The translations under genes and the position numbers were made by a program. The notes below the pieces were generated by a model that did no database searches, was not told the origin of the DNA, and was given only the letters and a program-made list of their open reading frames with translations. Positions 49,166 to 56,696 of a DNA stretch of 64,000 bases are shown here, piece by piece (positions within the stretch are counted from its first letter, which is position 1; each line of letters starts with the position of its first letter). Source of the stretch: Actinokineospora bangkokensis. GTDB taxonomy: Bacteria > Actinomycetota > Actinomycetes > Mycobacteriales > Pseudonocardiaceae. Location of the stretch: positions 21,036 to 85,035 of the forward strand of contig NZ_MKQR01000023.1 in NCBI RefSeq assembly GCF_001940455.1, read 5' to 3'.

Positions 49166-49245
49166 TTGTCCACAGGAAGATCGTTTGCGGGTTGTTTGCG
49201 CTGGTCAGCGGGTAGAATGGCCGCAAGGGACCAGAGCCCCTTGGG
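49166..49245 (+). promoter_or_regulatory. Fourth TTGTCCACA promoter-like module
   Basis: TTGTCCACA at 49166 is followed 45 bp later by GGTAGAATGG (49211), then CAAGGG and CCCCTTG, which can pair. The architecture matches the three modules at 36.6-37.0 kb (box, 46 bp, GGTAGCGT, GC-rich palindrome). Confidence 0.5.
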
Positions 49246-49383
49246 TGGGTGGGGGCTGCGGATGGTGACGCGTGGGGGCGTGTGGAGTTGATCTTGGGCT
49301 CGGTGTGGGTGGGGTTCTTGGGGCGCGGTGTGGACGGGTGTTCTTGGCCTAGTGGGGGGCCTGTCCTCGGGGGCCGCGAGTGT

Positions 49384-49472
49384 GTAACTCGGGATGCGGC
49401 GCGTCAAGGGCGCCTTCGGCGTCGCTTCGCGATGGGCTTTGCCCACCCTTGACACGCCACCTCCCGAGCTAC
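49384..49472 (-). other. Folded 89-bp element: long stem enclosing three adjacent hairpins
   Basis: Bases 49384-49410 pair with 49446-49472 (23 of 27 on the plus strand). Read as minus-strand RNA, three of the four mismatches become G-U pairs, giving 26 of 27. Inside are three contiguous perfect hairpins with no unpaired base between them: 49411-49421 (4 bp), 49422-49432 (4 bp) and 49433-49445 (5 bp), each with a 3-nt loop. On the minus strand the loops are AAA, GAA and GAA; CGAAG-type triloops are unusually stable in single-stranded DNA. It could be a structured RNA or a single-strand DNA recognition element. Confidence 0.75.
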
Positions 49473-49715
49473 GAGCGGCCAGGACTGGGTCAGGGCGGGG
49501 TCTGAGCAAAGCCCATGACCATTCGCTCAGCTGAGCTTCGGCGGGGTTGCCAGGGGTTTGTGAGGGCTGGGCGCGTGGGGTTGCGGGGTGGGGTGGAGAT
49601 GGCCAAACGACGGCTTGAGGGAGGGGCGGGGCTCGCCTTCGGCTTTGGGTGGAGAGAGAGGGACGGGGAAGGGGGTGGTGTGTGTCTGTAGTGGAGTGTC
49701 CTGAGTGGATTCTGG

Positions 49716-50693
49716 TCAGGATTCCAAGGGGACGGTGGCGGTGGCGGTGGTGTCGGTCAGGGCGGTGATGTGGCCGCCCTGGGTGCCGATGAGGGCCAGT
49801 TCTTCGAGGGCGTTGGGGGCGGTGAGGTCCACCTGGACCTGGGCCTGGGGGGCGGTTCTGTGGTGGTCCAGGGACTTGCGGGCTTCGTGGCCCTGGGTGA
49901 CGGTGGCGCGCAGGGCGCCGGTGGAGGCCAGGGCGCCTCGGGCGGCGCCGAGGCGGCCCAGGGCGTCGTCGAGGGCGGCGAGGAGGGCGGGGCGGTTGGC
50001 CTCGCACATGGCGAGGGTGAGGTCTGGCCTGGTTGCGGCTACTCGGGTTCCGTCGCTGAAGGAGCCCGCGGCCAGGGCGAGGGCCAAGGGGCCGCCGTCG
50101 GCTCCGGCGGCGGCGAGGACGGCGGCGAGGACGTGGGGGAGGTGGGAGATGCGGGCCACCGCGGCGTCGTGCTCGGTGGCGGTGGTGGGGACGATGTGGG
50201 CGCCCAGGGACAGGACCAGGTCGGCCACTTCGCGCCAGGCGGGCAGGTCGGTGTCCTCGTCGGTGGTGAGGACCCAGGGGGCGCCCTGGAACAGGTCGGG
50301 GGTGGCGGCTGACCAGCCGGAGGCGGACTTGCCCGCCATGGGGTGACCACCGACGTAGCGGGTGGTGGGGGTGTGGCGGAAGACCAGCTCCGACACCGGG
50401 CCCTTGACGCTCACGACGTCGGTGAGGGTGCAGCCGGGGGCGTGCTCGGCGACCTGGCGGAGGACGGCGTCGACGGCGGGGAAGGGAACGGCGATGACCA
50501 CGACGGCGCCTGCCCCGGCGGCTCTGGTGAGGGCGTCCTCGGTGGAGGTGACCAGGTCGAAGCCGTCCTGGCGGGCCTGCGCGACCTCCTGCTCGGAGGT
50601 GGTCGCGCCCCAGACCTCGTGGCCTGCCGCCGCTGCCGCGCGCAGGAGGGAGCCGCCGATGAGGCCCGTGCCGATCACGCACACCGCTGTCAT
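49716..50693 (-). CDS. tyrA: Prephenate dehydrogenase
   Basis: 325 residues from the ATG at 50693. N-terminal NAD-binding fold VCVIGTGLIGGSLLRAA, then TDVVSVKGPV and the substrate site YVGGHPMAGKSASGW (about 115-130). Catalytic-region His follows in SHLPHVLAAVLAA (about 200) and SFSDGTRVAATRPDLTLAMCEANR. It converts prephenate to 4-hydroxyphenylpyruvate, the precursor of tyrosine. The C-terminal 60 residues resemble a short regulatory or ACT-like extension. The order tyrA next to the tadA pair, here separated by an M20 amidohydrolase gene, recalls Rv3752c-Rv3754 of M. tuberculosis. Confidence 0.93.
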   Translation of the reverse strand: MTAVCVIGTGLIGGSLLRAAAAAGHEVWGATTSEQEVAQARQDGFDLVTSTEDALTRAAGAGAVVVIAVPFPAVDAVLRQVAEHAPGCTLTDVVSVKGPVSELVFRHTPTTRYVGGHPMAGKSASGWSAATPDLFQGAPWVLTTDEDTDLPAWREVADLVLSLGAHIVPTTATEHDAAVARISHLPHVLAAVLAAAGADGGPLALALAAGSFSDGTRVAATRPDLTLAMCEANRPALLAALDDALGRLGAARGALASTGALRATVTQGHEARKSLDHHRTAPQAQVQVDLTAPNALEELALIGTQGGHITALTDTTATATVPLES

Positions 50694-50718
50694 GGCGGTG
50701 AATCCTGCCGGACGGGGG

Positions 50719-51915
50719 TCAGCGCAGCGCGTCCAGGGCGAAGGCCGCGTAGGTGCCCACCCCGTGCGGGAAGGCCGACTCGTCGAACTGCACGCGGTTG
50801 GAGTGGTTGGGGGCGGTGGTGGCCGGGTCCTGGCCGGGCGGGCACGCACCGAGGAAGGCCAGCGCGCCGGGGACCTCGTTGAGCACGTAGGAGAAGTCCT
50901 CCGAGCCCATGATCGCGTTGGCCATCACCGTCGAGTTGCGCTCGCCCAGCAGGTCGCGGCCCACGGCGGTGACCTTGTCGGCCTGGGCGGCGTCGTTGAC
51001 CGTCACCGGGTAGCCGGTGGTGATGTCCACCCGGGCGGTGCAGCCGTAGGTGGCGGCGACGTGCGCGCAGATCTCCGGCAGCTCGGCCAGCAGGCGGGTG
51101 CGGGCGGGCTCGGAGAGGGTGCGCAGCGTGCCCTCCAGCTCGGCCGTCTCCGGGATGATGTTGTTCGTCGTGCCCGCGGAGATGCGGGCGACGGTCAGCA
51201 CCGTCGGCTCGAACACGCTGATCCGGCGGGTGATGACCGTCTGCAGGGCGCCGACCATCGCGGCCGCCGCGGGCACCGGGTCGAGCGCGTCGGCGGGGGC
51301 GGAGGCGTGCCCGCCGCGGCCGGTGACGGTCACGGTGAACACGTCGGCCGCCGCCATGATCGGGCCCGGCCTGCACCGCAGCACCCCGGACGCCTCGGTG
51401 GAGGTGATGTGCAGGGCGAACGCGCTCTCGACCGGCGCCACCCCCAGCAGGCCCTCCTCCAGCATGAACCGGGCGCCGTGGTGGCCCTCCTCGCCCGGCT
51501 GGAACATGAACACCACCGACCCGCGCAGCTCCGACCGGCGGTCGTGCAGCAGGCGCGCGGCCGAGGCGAGCATCGCCACGTGGCTGTCGTGCCCGCAGGC
51601 GTGCATCGAGCCCGCCACCTGCGAGGCGAACGGCAGGTCGGTGGCCTCCTCCAGTGGCAGCGCGTCCATGTCCCCGCGCAGCAGCACGGCCGGACCCGGG
51701 CGCGCGCCCTCCAGCACCGCCACCACCGAGCCCACCGACTCCCCGGTGCTCACCCGCAGGTCGAGGCCCTCCAGCGCGCGCAGCACGGCCGCCTGCGTGC
51801 GCGGCACCCCCAGCCCCTGCTCGGGGTGTCTGTGCAGCTCACGGCGCAGGGCCACGGTCTTGGGCTGCAGGGCGCGGGCGGCGTCGAGGACGCCTGCGAA
51901 CCGGGTGTCGGCCAT
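50719..51915 (-). CDS. M20 family amidohydrolase (hippurate hydrolase type)
   Basis: 398 residues from the ATG at 51915 with GGGAGG upstream. Di-metal site residues: RRELHRHPEQGLGVPRTQ near 25, LLRGDMDALPLEE near 85, MHACGHDSHVAMLA near 110 (Cys/His ligands), FQPGEEGHHGARFM near 145, and the lid-domain His in VTGRGGHASAPADALDP near 200. It hydrolyses N-acyl amino acids or hippurate-like amides in the cytoplasm. It is the gene upstream of tyrA on the same strand, 25 bp away, so the two are probably co-transcribed. Confidence 0.92.
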   Translation of the reverse strand: MADTRFAGVLDAARALQPKTVALRRELHRHPEQGLGVPRTQAAVLRALEGLDLRVSTGESVGSVVAVLEGARPGPAVLLRGDMDALPLEEATDLPFASQVAGSMHACGHDSHVAMLASAARLLHDRRSELRGSVVFMFQPGEEGHHGARFMLEEGLLGVAPVESAFALHITSTEASGVLRCRPGPIMAAADVFTVTVTGRGGHASAPADALDPVPAAAAMVGALQTVITRRISVFEPTVLTVARISAGTTNNIIPETAELEGTLRTLSEPARTRLLAELPEICAHVAATYGCTARVDITTGYPVTVNDAAQADKVTAVGRDLLGERNSTVMANAIMGSEDFSYVLNEVPGALAFLGACPPGQDPATTAPNHSNRVQFDESAFPHGVGTYAAFALDALR

Positions 51916-51979
51916 GCCACCGATCCTCCCACCGGCCCGGTTCGGGGGACTGCGTCTTCCGGGTGACCGCCGCTGCCAA

Positions 51980-51985
51980 TACGGT
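51980..51985 (+). promoter_or_regulatory. -10 box TACGGT of a leaderless operon
   Basis: TACGGT lies 6 nt before the ATG at 51992 of the tadA operon. Confidence 0.5.
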
Positions 51986-51991
51986 GTGCGC

Positions 51992-52474
51992 ATGGCGGAG
52001 CGGGAGCCGGTGCACGGCTTCGGGGTTGCGGTGGTCCGGGAGGACGGCCGCTGGCGGTGCGACCCGATGGACGAGGCGGTGCTCGGCGACCTGGACGCCG
52101 CGGTCGGTGAGCTGCGCGCCATCCGCTCCACCGGGGCGGTGTTCGGGCTGCTGGCGGTGGACGACGAGTTCTTCGTGGTGGTGCGGCCGAGCCCGGCGGG
52201 GGTGGCCGTGCTGCTGTCCGACGCGGCCGCCGCGCTGGACTACGACCTCGCCGCCGACGCCATCGACCTGCTGCGCGCCGAGGTGCCCGAGGACACCGAC
52301 GAGGTGTGGCCCGCCGGGTCCCTCGACGTCCTGGCCGACCTCGGCCTGCCCGCCCCCGAGCTGCAGGTGATCGTCGACGAGGTCGACCTGTACCCGGACG
52401 AGCAGCTGGCCATGGTCGCCCAGCGGGTCGGCTTCGGCGACGAGTTCACCAGGGTGCTGGACCGCCTGGCGTGA
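51992..52474 (+). CDS. tRNA adenosine deaminase-associated protein
   Basis: 160-residue actinobacterial family protein always found beside tadA (Rv3753c-type, by recollection). Features: GFGVAVVREDGRWRCDPMDE at the N-terminus, ELRAIRSTGAVFGLLAVDDEFFVVVRP in the middle and EVPEDTDEVWPAGSLDVLADLGL, with a strongly acidic surface. No catalytic motif, so it may assist TadA or tRNA binding. The GTGA overlap with tadA couples translation. Leaderless start after TACGGT. Confidence 0.88.
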   Translation: MAEREPVHGFGVAVVREDGRWRCDPMDEAVLGDLDAAVGELRAIRSTGAVFGLLAVDDEFFVVVRPSPAGVAVLLSDAAAALDYDLAADAIDLLRAEVPEDTDEVWPAGSLDVLADLGLPAPELQVIVDEVDLYPDEQLAMVAQRVGFGDEFTRVLDRLA

Positions 52475-52929
52475 GGCCCGGCGACGTCGACCTCGTCCGC
52501 GCCGCCCTCGCCGCGGCGGCGGGCTCCGGGCCGGACGTCCCCATCGGCGCCGTCGTCTTCGACCCCGACGGCCGCGAGCTGGCCAGGGCGCACAACGCCC
52601 GCGAGGCCCTGGGCGACCCCACCGCGCACGCCGAGGTGCTGGCCCTGCGCGCGGCGGCGGCCCGGCGCGGCGACGGCTGGCGGCTGACCGGCTGCACCCT
52701 CGCGGTCACCCTCGAACCCTGCACGATGTGCGCGGGCGCGCTGGTGCTCGCCAGGGTGTCGCGGGTGGTCTTCGGGGCGTGGGAGCCCAAGACCGGCGCC
52801 GCGGGGTCGCTGTGGGACGTGGTGCGCGACCGGCGGCTGGCGCACCGCCCGGAGGTGGTCGGCGGCGTGCTGGAACGCGAGTGCGCGGCGCTGCTGGAGG
52901 GGTTCTTCGGCGACCGCCGGAACTCGTGA
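52471..52929 (+). CDS. tadA: tRNA adenosine deaminase
   Basis: 152 residues from GTG 52471 (four-base overlap with the upstream gene). Zinc-dependent cytidine/adenosine deaminase fold: PTAHAEVLAL (His ligand and catalytic Glu, about 50-58) and TLEPCTMCAGALVLARVSRVVFGA (Cys-x-x-Cys ligands, about 84-87). It converts A34 to inosine in tRNA-Arg(ACG), whose gene is at 27744-27819 in this window. C-terminal region (VVGGVLERECAALLEGFF) is typical of TadA. Confidence 0.95.
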   Translation: MRPGDVDLVRAALAAAAGSGPDVPIGAVVFDPDGRELARAHNAREALGDPTAHAEVLALRAAAARRGDGWRLTGCTLAVTLEPCTMCAGALVLARVSRVVFGAWEPKTGAAGSLWDVVRDRRLAHRPEVVGGVLERECAALLEGFFGDRRNS

Positions 52930-53018
52930 CGCCGGTCACAATCGTGTGGGATTCCGCCCGATCCCGGCAACCCCCTTGTCAGCGGGGCGAGGCCCCCGCT
53001 GGAGGAGGAGGTTCGACG

Positions 53019-53231
53019 ATGAGCGTGTTCGACAAGGTCAAGGACAAGGCCGAACAGCTGGTGGGCGAGGCCAAGGAGAAGCTGGGCCAGGCCACCGACA
53101 ACCGCGACCTCGAGAACTCCGGCAAGAAGGACCAGGTCGCGGGCCAGGCGAAGGAGACCGGCCACGACCTGCGCGACAAGGCGGCAGGCGTCGTGCACGA
53201 CGCGCAGGACAAGTTCAGCGGCAGGGGTTGA
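53019..53231 (+). CDS. CsbD family stress protein
   Basis: 70 residues from the ATG at 53019 after GGAGGAGGAG. Charged helical protein: DKVKDKAEQLVGEAKEKLGQATDNRDLENSGKKDQVAGQAKE, the CsbD-like pattern, found in stress- and sigma-B-type responses. No toxin-like partner. A hairpin ends the transcript before tRNA-Ser(CGA). Confidence 0.9.
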   Translation: MSVFDKVKDKAEQLVGEAKEKLGQATDNRDLENSGKKDQVAGQAKETGHDLRDKAAGVVHDAQDKFSGRG

Positions 53232-53341
53232 CCTTGTCCTGACCGGGCCGGTAACCAGGCCGCCGGACGACGATCACCTCACGGTGTGCGCAGCCCTCGC
53301 GCGCGACGTCCCGCTGCGGGAGACCCCCGAGCCGCCCCACC

Positions 53342-53380
53342 CACGGACCCGCCTCCCACCCGACAGGAGGCGGGTTCGTG
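53342..53380 (+). terminator. Terminator of the CsbD gene
   Basis: A 15-bp stem with one G-T pair (53342-53356 with 53366-53380), about 9-nt loop. Confidence 0.75.
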
Positions 53381-53432
53381 GCGTCCGGGGGGTGGCTGAG
53401 CCCGCCGGGGCGCGGCCTGTACAGTTCTCGGC

Positions 53433-53519
53433 GGTGGCGTGTCCGAGCGGCCGAAGGAGCGCGCCTCGAAAGCGCGTGACGGTTCACCCCGTCCGTGGGT
53501 TCAAATCCCACCGCCACCG
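53433..53519 (+). tRNA. tRNA-Ser (anticodon CGA)
   Basis: 87-nt class II tRNA: acceptor GGTGGCG with CGCCACC, anticodon loop CTCGAAA (anticodon CGA), long variable arm, T loop GTTCAAATC, discriminator G, no encoded CCA. Confidence 0.97.
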
Positions 53520-53522
53520 CCA

Positions 53523-53561
53523 GCGAGAGCCGGTCACCCCACGCGGGTGACCGGCTCTCGC
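53523..53561 (+). terminator. tRNA-Ser(CGA) terminator
   Basis: Perfect 17-bp stem (53523-53539 with 53545-53561), 5-nt loop, 3 bp after the tRNA. Confidence 0.85.
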
Positions 53562-53673
53562 CGCGTCCGGGCCCGCGGCGCCCGTTGCTGACGCCGGCCC
53601 GCGCGGGCGCCCGCTGTCGGTCCCCGCCCGTAGGGTGGGGCGACGCGCCACAACGGACGTGAAGGGGTGCTGG

Positions 53674-55089
53674 ATGATCGACCGCCCTGCTCGACGCGAC
53701 CCGTCGAGGTTGGTGCAGGCACAGGGGTTCCGCGAGTTCGTGCGCGACGACTGGGGCCCGGCCGACCGCCGCGTGCCCGAGGTCCCCGGTGCCGCCGAGG
53801 CCGCCGCCGCGCACCGCGCCAGGCTCTCGGAGGCCTTCCCCGGGCAGCGGATCGCCGTGGCCGCCGGGCTGGCGCCGGTGCGCGCCAACGACACCGACTA
53901 CGAGTTCCGCGCCGACTCCGACTTCGCCTGGCTCACCGGCTGCTACGCCGAGGGCGCCGTGCTCGTCATGACCCCGCGCGCGGGCGGCCACGACGCGGTG
54001 CTGCACCTGCGCGAGCCCGCGGGCCCGGCGGAAGCCGACTTCTTCGCCAGCGCCCGCGACGGCGAGCTGTGGATCGGCGCCGTGCCGGGGCTGGCCGAGT
54101 GGTCCGAGGCGCTGGGCGTCGCCTGCCGCCCGCTGGAGGAGCTGCCCCGCTCGCTGCGCGGCCAGCTGCCCGCCGTGCTGGCCACCAAGGGCCTCGACCC
54201 GTACCTCGACGCCCAGGTCGGCGCGCACAGCGCCGAGCTGCGCACGGTGCTCTCGGAGTTGCGCCGGGTCAAGGACGACTGGGAGGTCGCGCAGCTGCGC
54301 GCCGCCGTCGACGCCACCGTGCTCGGCTTCGCCGACGTCGCCCGCGAGCTCGACCAAGCCGTCCGCGCGGGCGGCGAGCGCTGGTTGCAGGGCACCTTCG
54401 ACCGCCGCGCCCGCACCGAGGGCAACGGCCCCGGCTACCAGTCCATCGTGGCCGCGGGCCCGCACGCGCCGATCCTGCACTGGACCCGCTGCGACGGCCC
54501 CGTCCCCGACGACGCCCTGCTGCTGCTCGACGCGGGCGTGGAGCTGCGCACCCTCTACACCGCCGACGTCACCCGCACCTTCCCGGTGTCCGGCGAGTTC
54601 TCCCCCGCCCAGCGCCGCGTGTACGACCTGGTGCACGACGCCCACCTGGCCGCCATGGCGGAGGTCCGCCCGGGCGCGGACTACAGCGCCTTCCACACCG
54701 CCGCCATGCGCGTGCTGGCCGAGGGCCTGCACAACTGGGGCCTGCTGCCCGCCTCGGTGGACAAGGCCCTCGACCCCGACGGCCAGCACCACCGCCGCTA
54801 CATCTGCTGCGGCGTCGGCCACCTGCTCGGCCTCGACGTCCACGACTGCGCCAACGCCCGCGCCTCGGCCTACAACGAGGGCACCCTGGAGGTCGGCATG
54901 GCGCTGACCGTCGAACCTGGCCTCTACTTCCACCCCAATGACCTCACCGTCCCCCCGGAGCTGCGCGGCATCGGCGTCCGCATCGAGGACGACCTGGTCG
55001 TCACCCCGGACGGCCACGAGGTGATCTCCGCCGCTCTCCCCACCACCGCCGACGCGCTCGCCGAGTGGGTGCGGTCCCACCGGGGGTAG
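53674..55089 (+). CDS. pepP: Xaa-Pro aminopeptidase P family (M24B)
   Basis: 471 residues from the ATG at 53674, after GAAGGGG. N-terminal creatinase-like domain (about 1-195, with FAWLTGCYAEGAVLVM), then the pita-bread M24 domain with di-metal ligands: LLLLDAGVELRTLYTADVTRTFPV (two Asp), HLLGLDVHDCA (His), LTVEPGLYF (Glu) and GIGVRIEDDLVV (Glu). Removes N-terminal residues preceding proline. Cytoplasmic, no signal. Followed 39 bp later by a 52-residue gene and a terminator, so the two probably share a transcript. TAGGGT upstream (about 53631) is a possible promoter. Confidence 0.92.
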   Translation: MIDRPARRDPSRLVQAQGFREFVRDDWGPADRRVPEVPGAAEAAAAHRARLSEAFPGQRIAVAAGLAPVRANDTDYEFRADSDFAWLTGCYAEGAVLVMTPRAGGHDAVLHLREPAGPAEADFFASARDGELWIGAVPGLAEWSEALGVACRPLEELPRSLRGQLPAVLATKGLDPYLDAQVGAHSAELRTVLSELRRVKDDWEVAQLRAAVDATVLGFADVARELDQAVRAGGERWLQGTFDRRARTEGNGPGYQSIVAAGPHAPILHWTRCDGPVPDDALLLLDAGVELRTLYTADVTRTFPVSGEFSPAQRRVYDLVHDAHLAAMAEVRPGADYSAFHTAAMRVLAEGLHNWGLLPASVDKALDPDGQHHRRYICCGVGHLLGLDVHDCANARASAYNEGTLEVGMALTVEPGLYFHPNDLTVPPELRGIGVRIEDDLVVTPDGHEVISAALPTTADALAEWVRSHRG

Positions 55090-55128
55090 CCTCCGAGGAG
55101 TCCACAAGGGAGTGCGAAGGAGGCAGCC

Positions 55129-55287
55129 GTGGGCGCAGAGCGCGACGAGCACACCGACACCGGGCCCGAGGCCCCCACCGGCAGGCACGCGGCTAAGGAC
55201 GGCGACGCCGTCCACCCGCTGATCGACCTGTCCCGCGACCCCAACCCGGGCAGGCCCGACCACGCCAAGCCCGACGCCGAGGGCTGA
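55129..55287 (+). CDS. 52-residue conserved-looking small protein
   Basis: Reading from GTG 55129 behind AAGGAGG gives MGAERDEHTDTGPEAP and so on to DHAKPDAEG, 52 residues, ending at TGA 55287. The chain is hydrophilic and disordered-looking (many Asp, Pro, Gly, His). The strong ribosome-binding site, GC-ending codons and its position between pepP and a terminator support it. Function unknown; probably co-transcribed with pepP. Confidence 0.72.
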   Translation: MGAERDEHTDTGPEAPTGRHAAKDGDAVHPLIDLSRDPNPGRPDHAKPDAEG

Positions 55288-55298
55288 GCGGCACCACC

Positions 55299-55334
55299 GG
55301 CCGCTCCCACCCGCACCCGCAGGTGGGAGCGGCC
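55299..55334 (+). terminator. Terminator of the pepP unit
   Basis: Perfect 13-bp stem (55299-55311 with 55322-55334), 10-nt loop, 11 bp past the small gene. Confidence 0.8.
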
Positions 55335-55465
55335 TTCGCGCGCCTGGGCGAACTCACCCCCGGCGCCACCAACACACTCCCGTCCACCAGCGGAAACACC
55401 AACACCGCCACCCCGCCTCCCTCCAAGCCGTGAAATTGTCGGTGGACCCCGGCAAGATGGCCCCC

Positions 55466-56605
55466 ATGCGAACATATGATCGAGAGACCCGGGGCTCGGT
55501 GGCGGTGCTGGCGGCCCGGCTCACCGAGGCCGCCGCCGTGCTCGCGGGCGGCGACCGGCGCGCGGTCCCGGCATGTGTCCGCGACGTCACCGCCCGCGGC
55601 CCGGCCGCCGCGGGCGCGGCGGCGATGATGGCCCTGGTCCACGCCCTCGACCTGCTCTGGTCGCGCGGCTGGCTGCCCGCCGACGTGGTCGCCGTGGCCC
55701 CGCGCCCCGTGCGCGGCCTGCTGCTCGACGCCATCGCCGAGGAGAGCACCCGGCACGCCGCCGCGGCCCTGCACCCCACCTGGCGGGCCCAGCTGGCGGA
55801 GCTGGAGGTCGCCGGTCGCGAGCCCGGCGAGTTCGGCCCCACCGAGCTGGGCTTGGCCGTGGAGCTGCTGGCCGCGCTGATGACCCTGCCCCAACTGCCG
55901 CACCTGGTCCCGCGCCCGGGCACGGCGGTGGCCCACGAGCGCTCAGCAGGCGTCGACCGCCGGGTCCTGGCCCGCGTCCGCGCCCTGCTCGCCAAGGCGG
56001 AGTCCACGCCCTACCCGGACGAGGCGGAGGCGCTGTCGGCCAAGGCCCAGGAGCTGATGGCCCGCCACGCCTTCGAGCAGGCCGTCGTCGACGCCACCGC
56101 GCCCCCGCCCGAGGCCTCGGCCCGCAGGCTCTGGCTCACCGCCCCCTACCAGGGCCCCAAGGCCGCCCTGGTCGACGCGGTCGCGGGCGCCAACCGCTGC
56201 CGCTCGGTCTTCTACGCCACCCTGGGCTGCGTCGCCGTCGTCGGCCACGACACCGACCTGGAGATCGTCTCGGTCCTGGCCCAGTCCCTCCAGCGCCAGG
56301 CCACCACCGCCCTGGCCCGCAGCCAAGGCCGCACCCGCTCCTACCGCCACGCCTTCCTCACCGGCTACGCCCACCGCATCCAGACCCGCCTCACCACCGC
56401 CACCACCGACGCCACCTCCGGCGACACCCGCCTCGTCCCCCTCCTCACCGCCCGCCAGCACGCCGTCGACATCAAGTTCGCCGCCATGTTCCCCCACCTC
56501 CACACCCGCCGCCCCACCATCTCCAACCCCACCGGCTGGACCGACGGCACCCACGCCGCCACCCACGCCGACCTCCTCCCACCCCACCCCCGCGTCGCAG
56601 GCTGA
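55466..56605 (+). CDS. DUF2786 domain protein
   Basis: 379 residues from the ATG at 55466 (an ATG at 55457 and a start at 55430 are in frame). The middle carries the DUF2786 helical signature RRVLARVRALLAKAESTPYPDEAEALSAKAQELMARHAFEQAVVD (about 162-206). After it come a domain with GANRCRSVFYATLGCVAVVGHDTDLEIV and LARSQGRTRSYRHAFLTGYAHRIQTRL. The C-terminus is Thr/His/Pro-rich. DUF2786 proteins often carry a metalloprotease-like fold, but no HExxH was seen here. Function unknown. The last 200 codons show a marked run of CCC/ACC codons. Confidence 0.8.
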   Translation: MRTYDRETRGSVAVLAARLTEAAAVLAGGDRRAVPACVRDVTARGPAAAGAAAMMALVHALDLLWSRGWLPADVVAVAPRPVRGLLLDAIAEESTRHAAAALHPTWRAQLAELEVAGREPGEFGPTELGLAVELLAALMTLPQLPHLVPRPGTAVAHERSAGVDRRVLARVRALLAKAESTPYPDEAEALSAKAQELMARHAFEQAVVDATAPPPEASARRLWLTAPYQGPKAALVDAVAGANRCRSVFYATLGCVAVVGHDTDLEIVSVLAQSLQRQATTALARSQGRTRSYRHAFLTGYAHRIQTRLTTATTDATSGDTRLVPLLTARQHAVDIKFAAMFPHLHTRRPTISNPTGWTDGTHAATHADLLPPHPRVAG

Positions 56606-56696
56606 CACCCAGGTCAGCAACACGCTTGCCGAGCCACGAGGAATGCAACACAAACCTGGGTGGACCCACAGCGTCTTAGTGCTACCGGTAGAGGCT

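Larger units (their letters stand above)
49078..49715. other. Intergenic stretch with promoter-like module and folded element
   Basis: About 640 bp without a credible gene between the FnIII gene and tyrA. It contains a TTGTCCACA/TAGAAT module (49166-49245) and the folded element at 49384-49472. The remaining bases (49473-49715) are G-rich on the plus strand and show no further structure that I recognise. Confidence 0.6.

Noticed and set aside
53215..55263. Minus-strand frame of 682 codons opposite pepP
   Set aside because: Shadow of high-GC codons in an opposite frame; the plus-strand gene has all M24 motifs.
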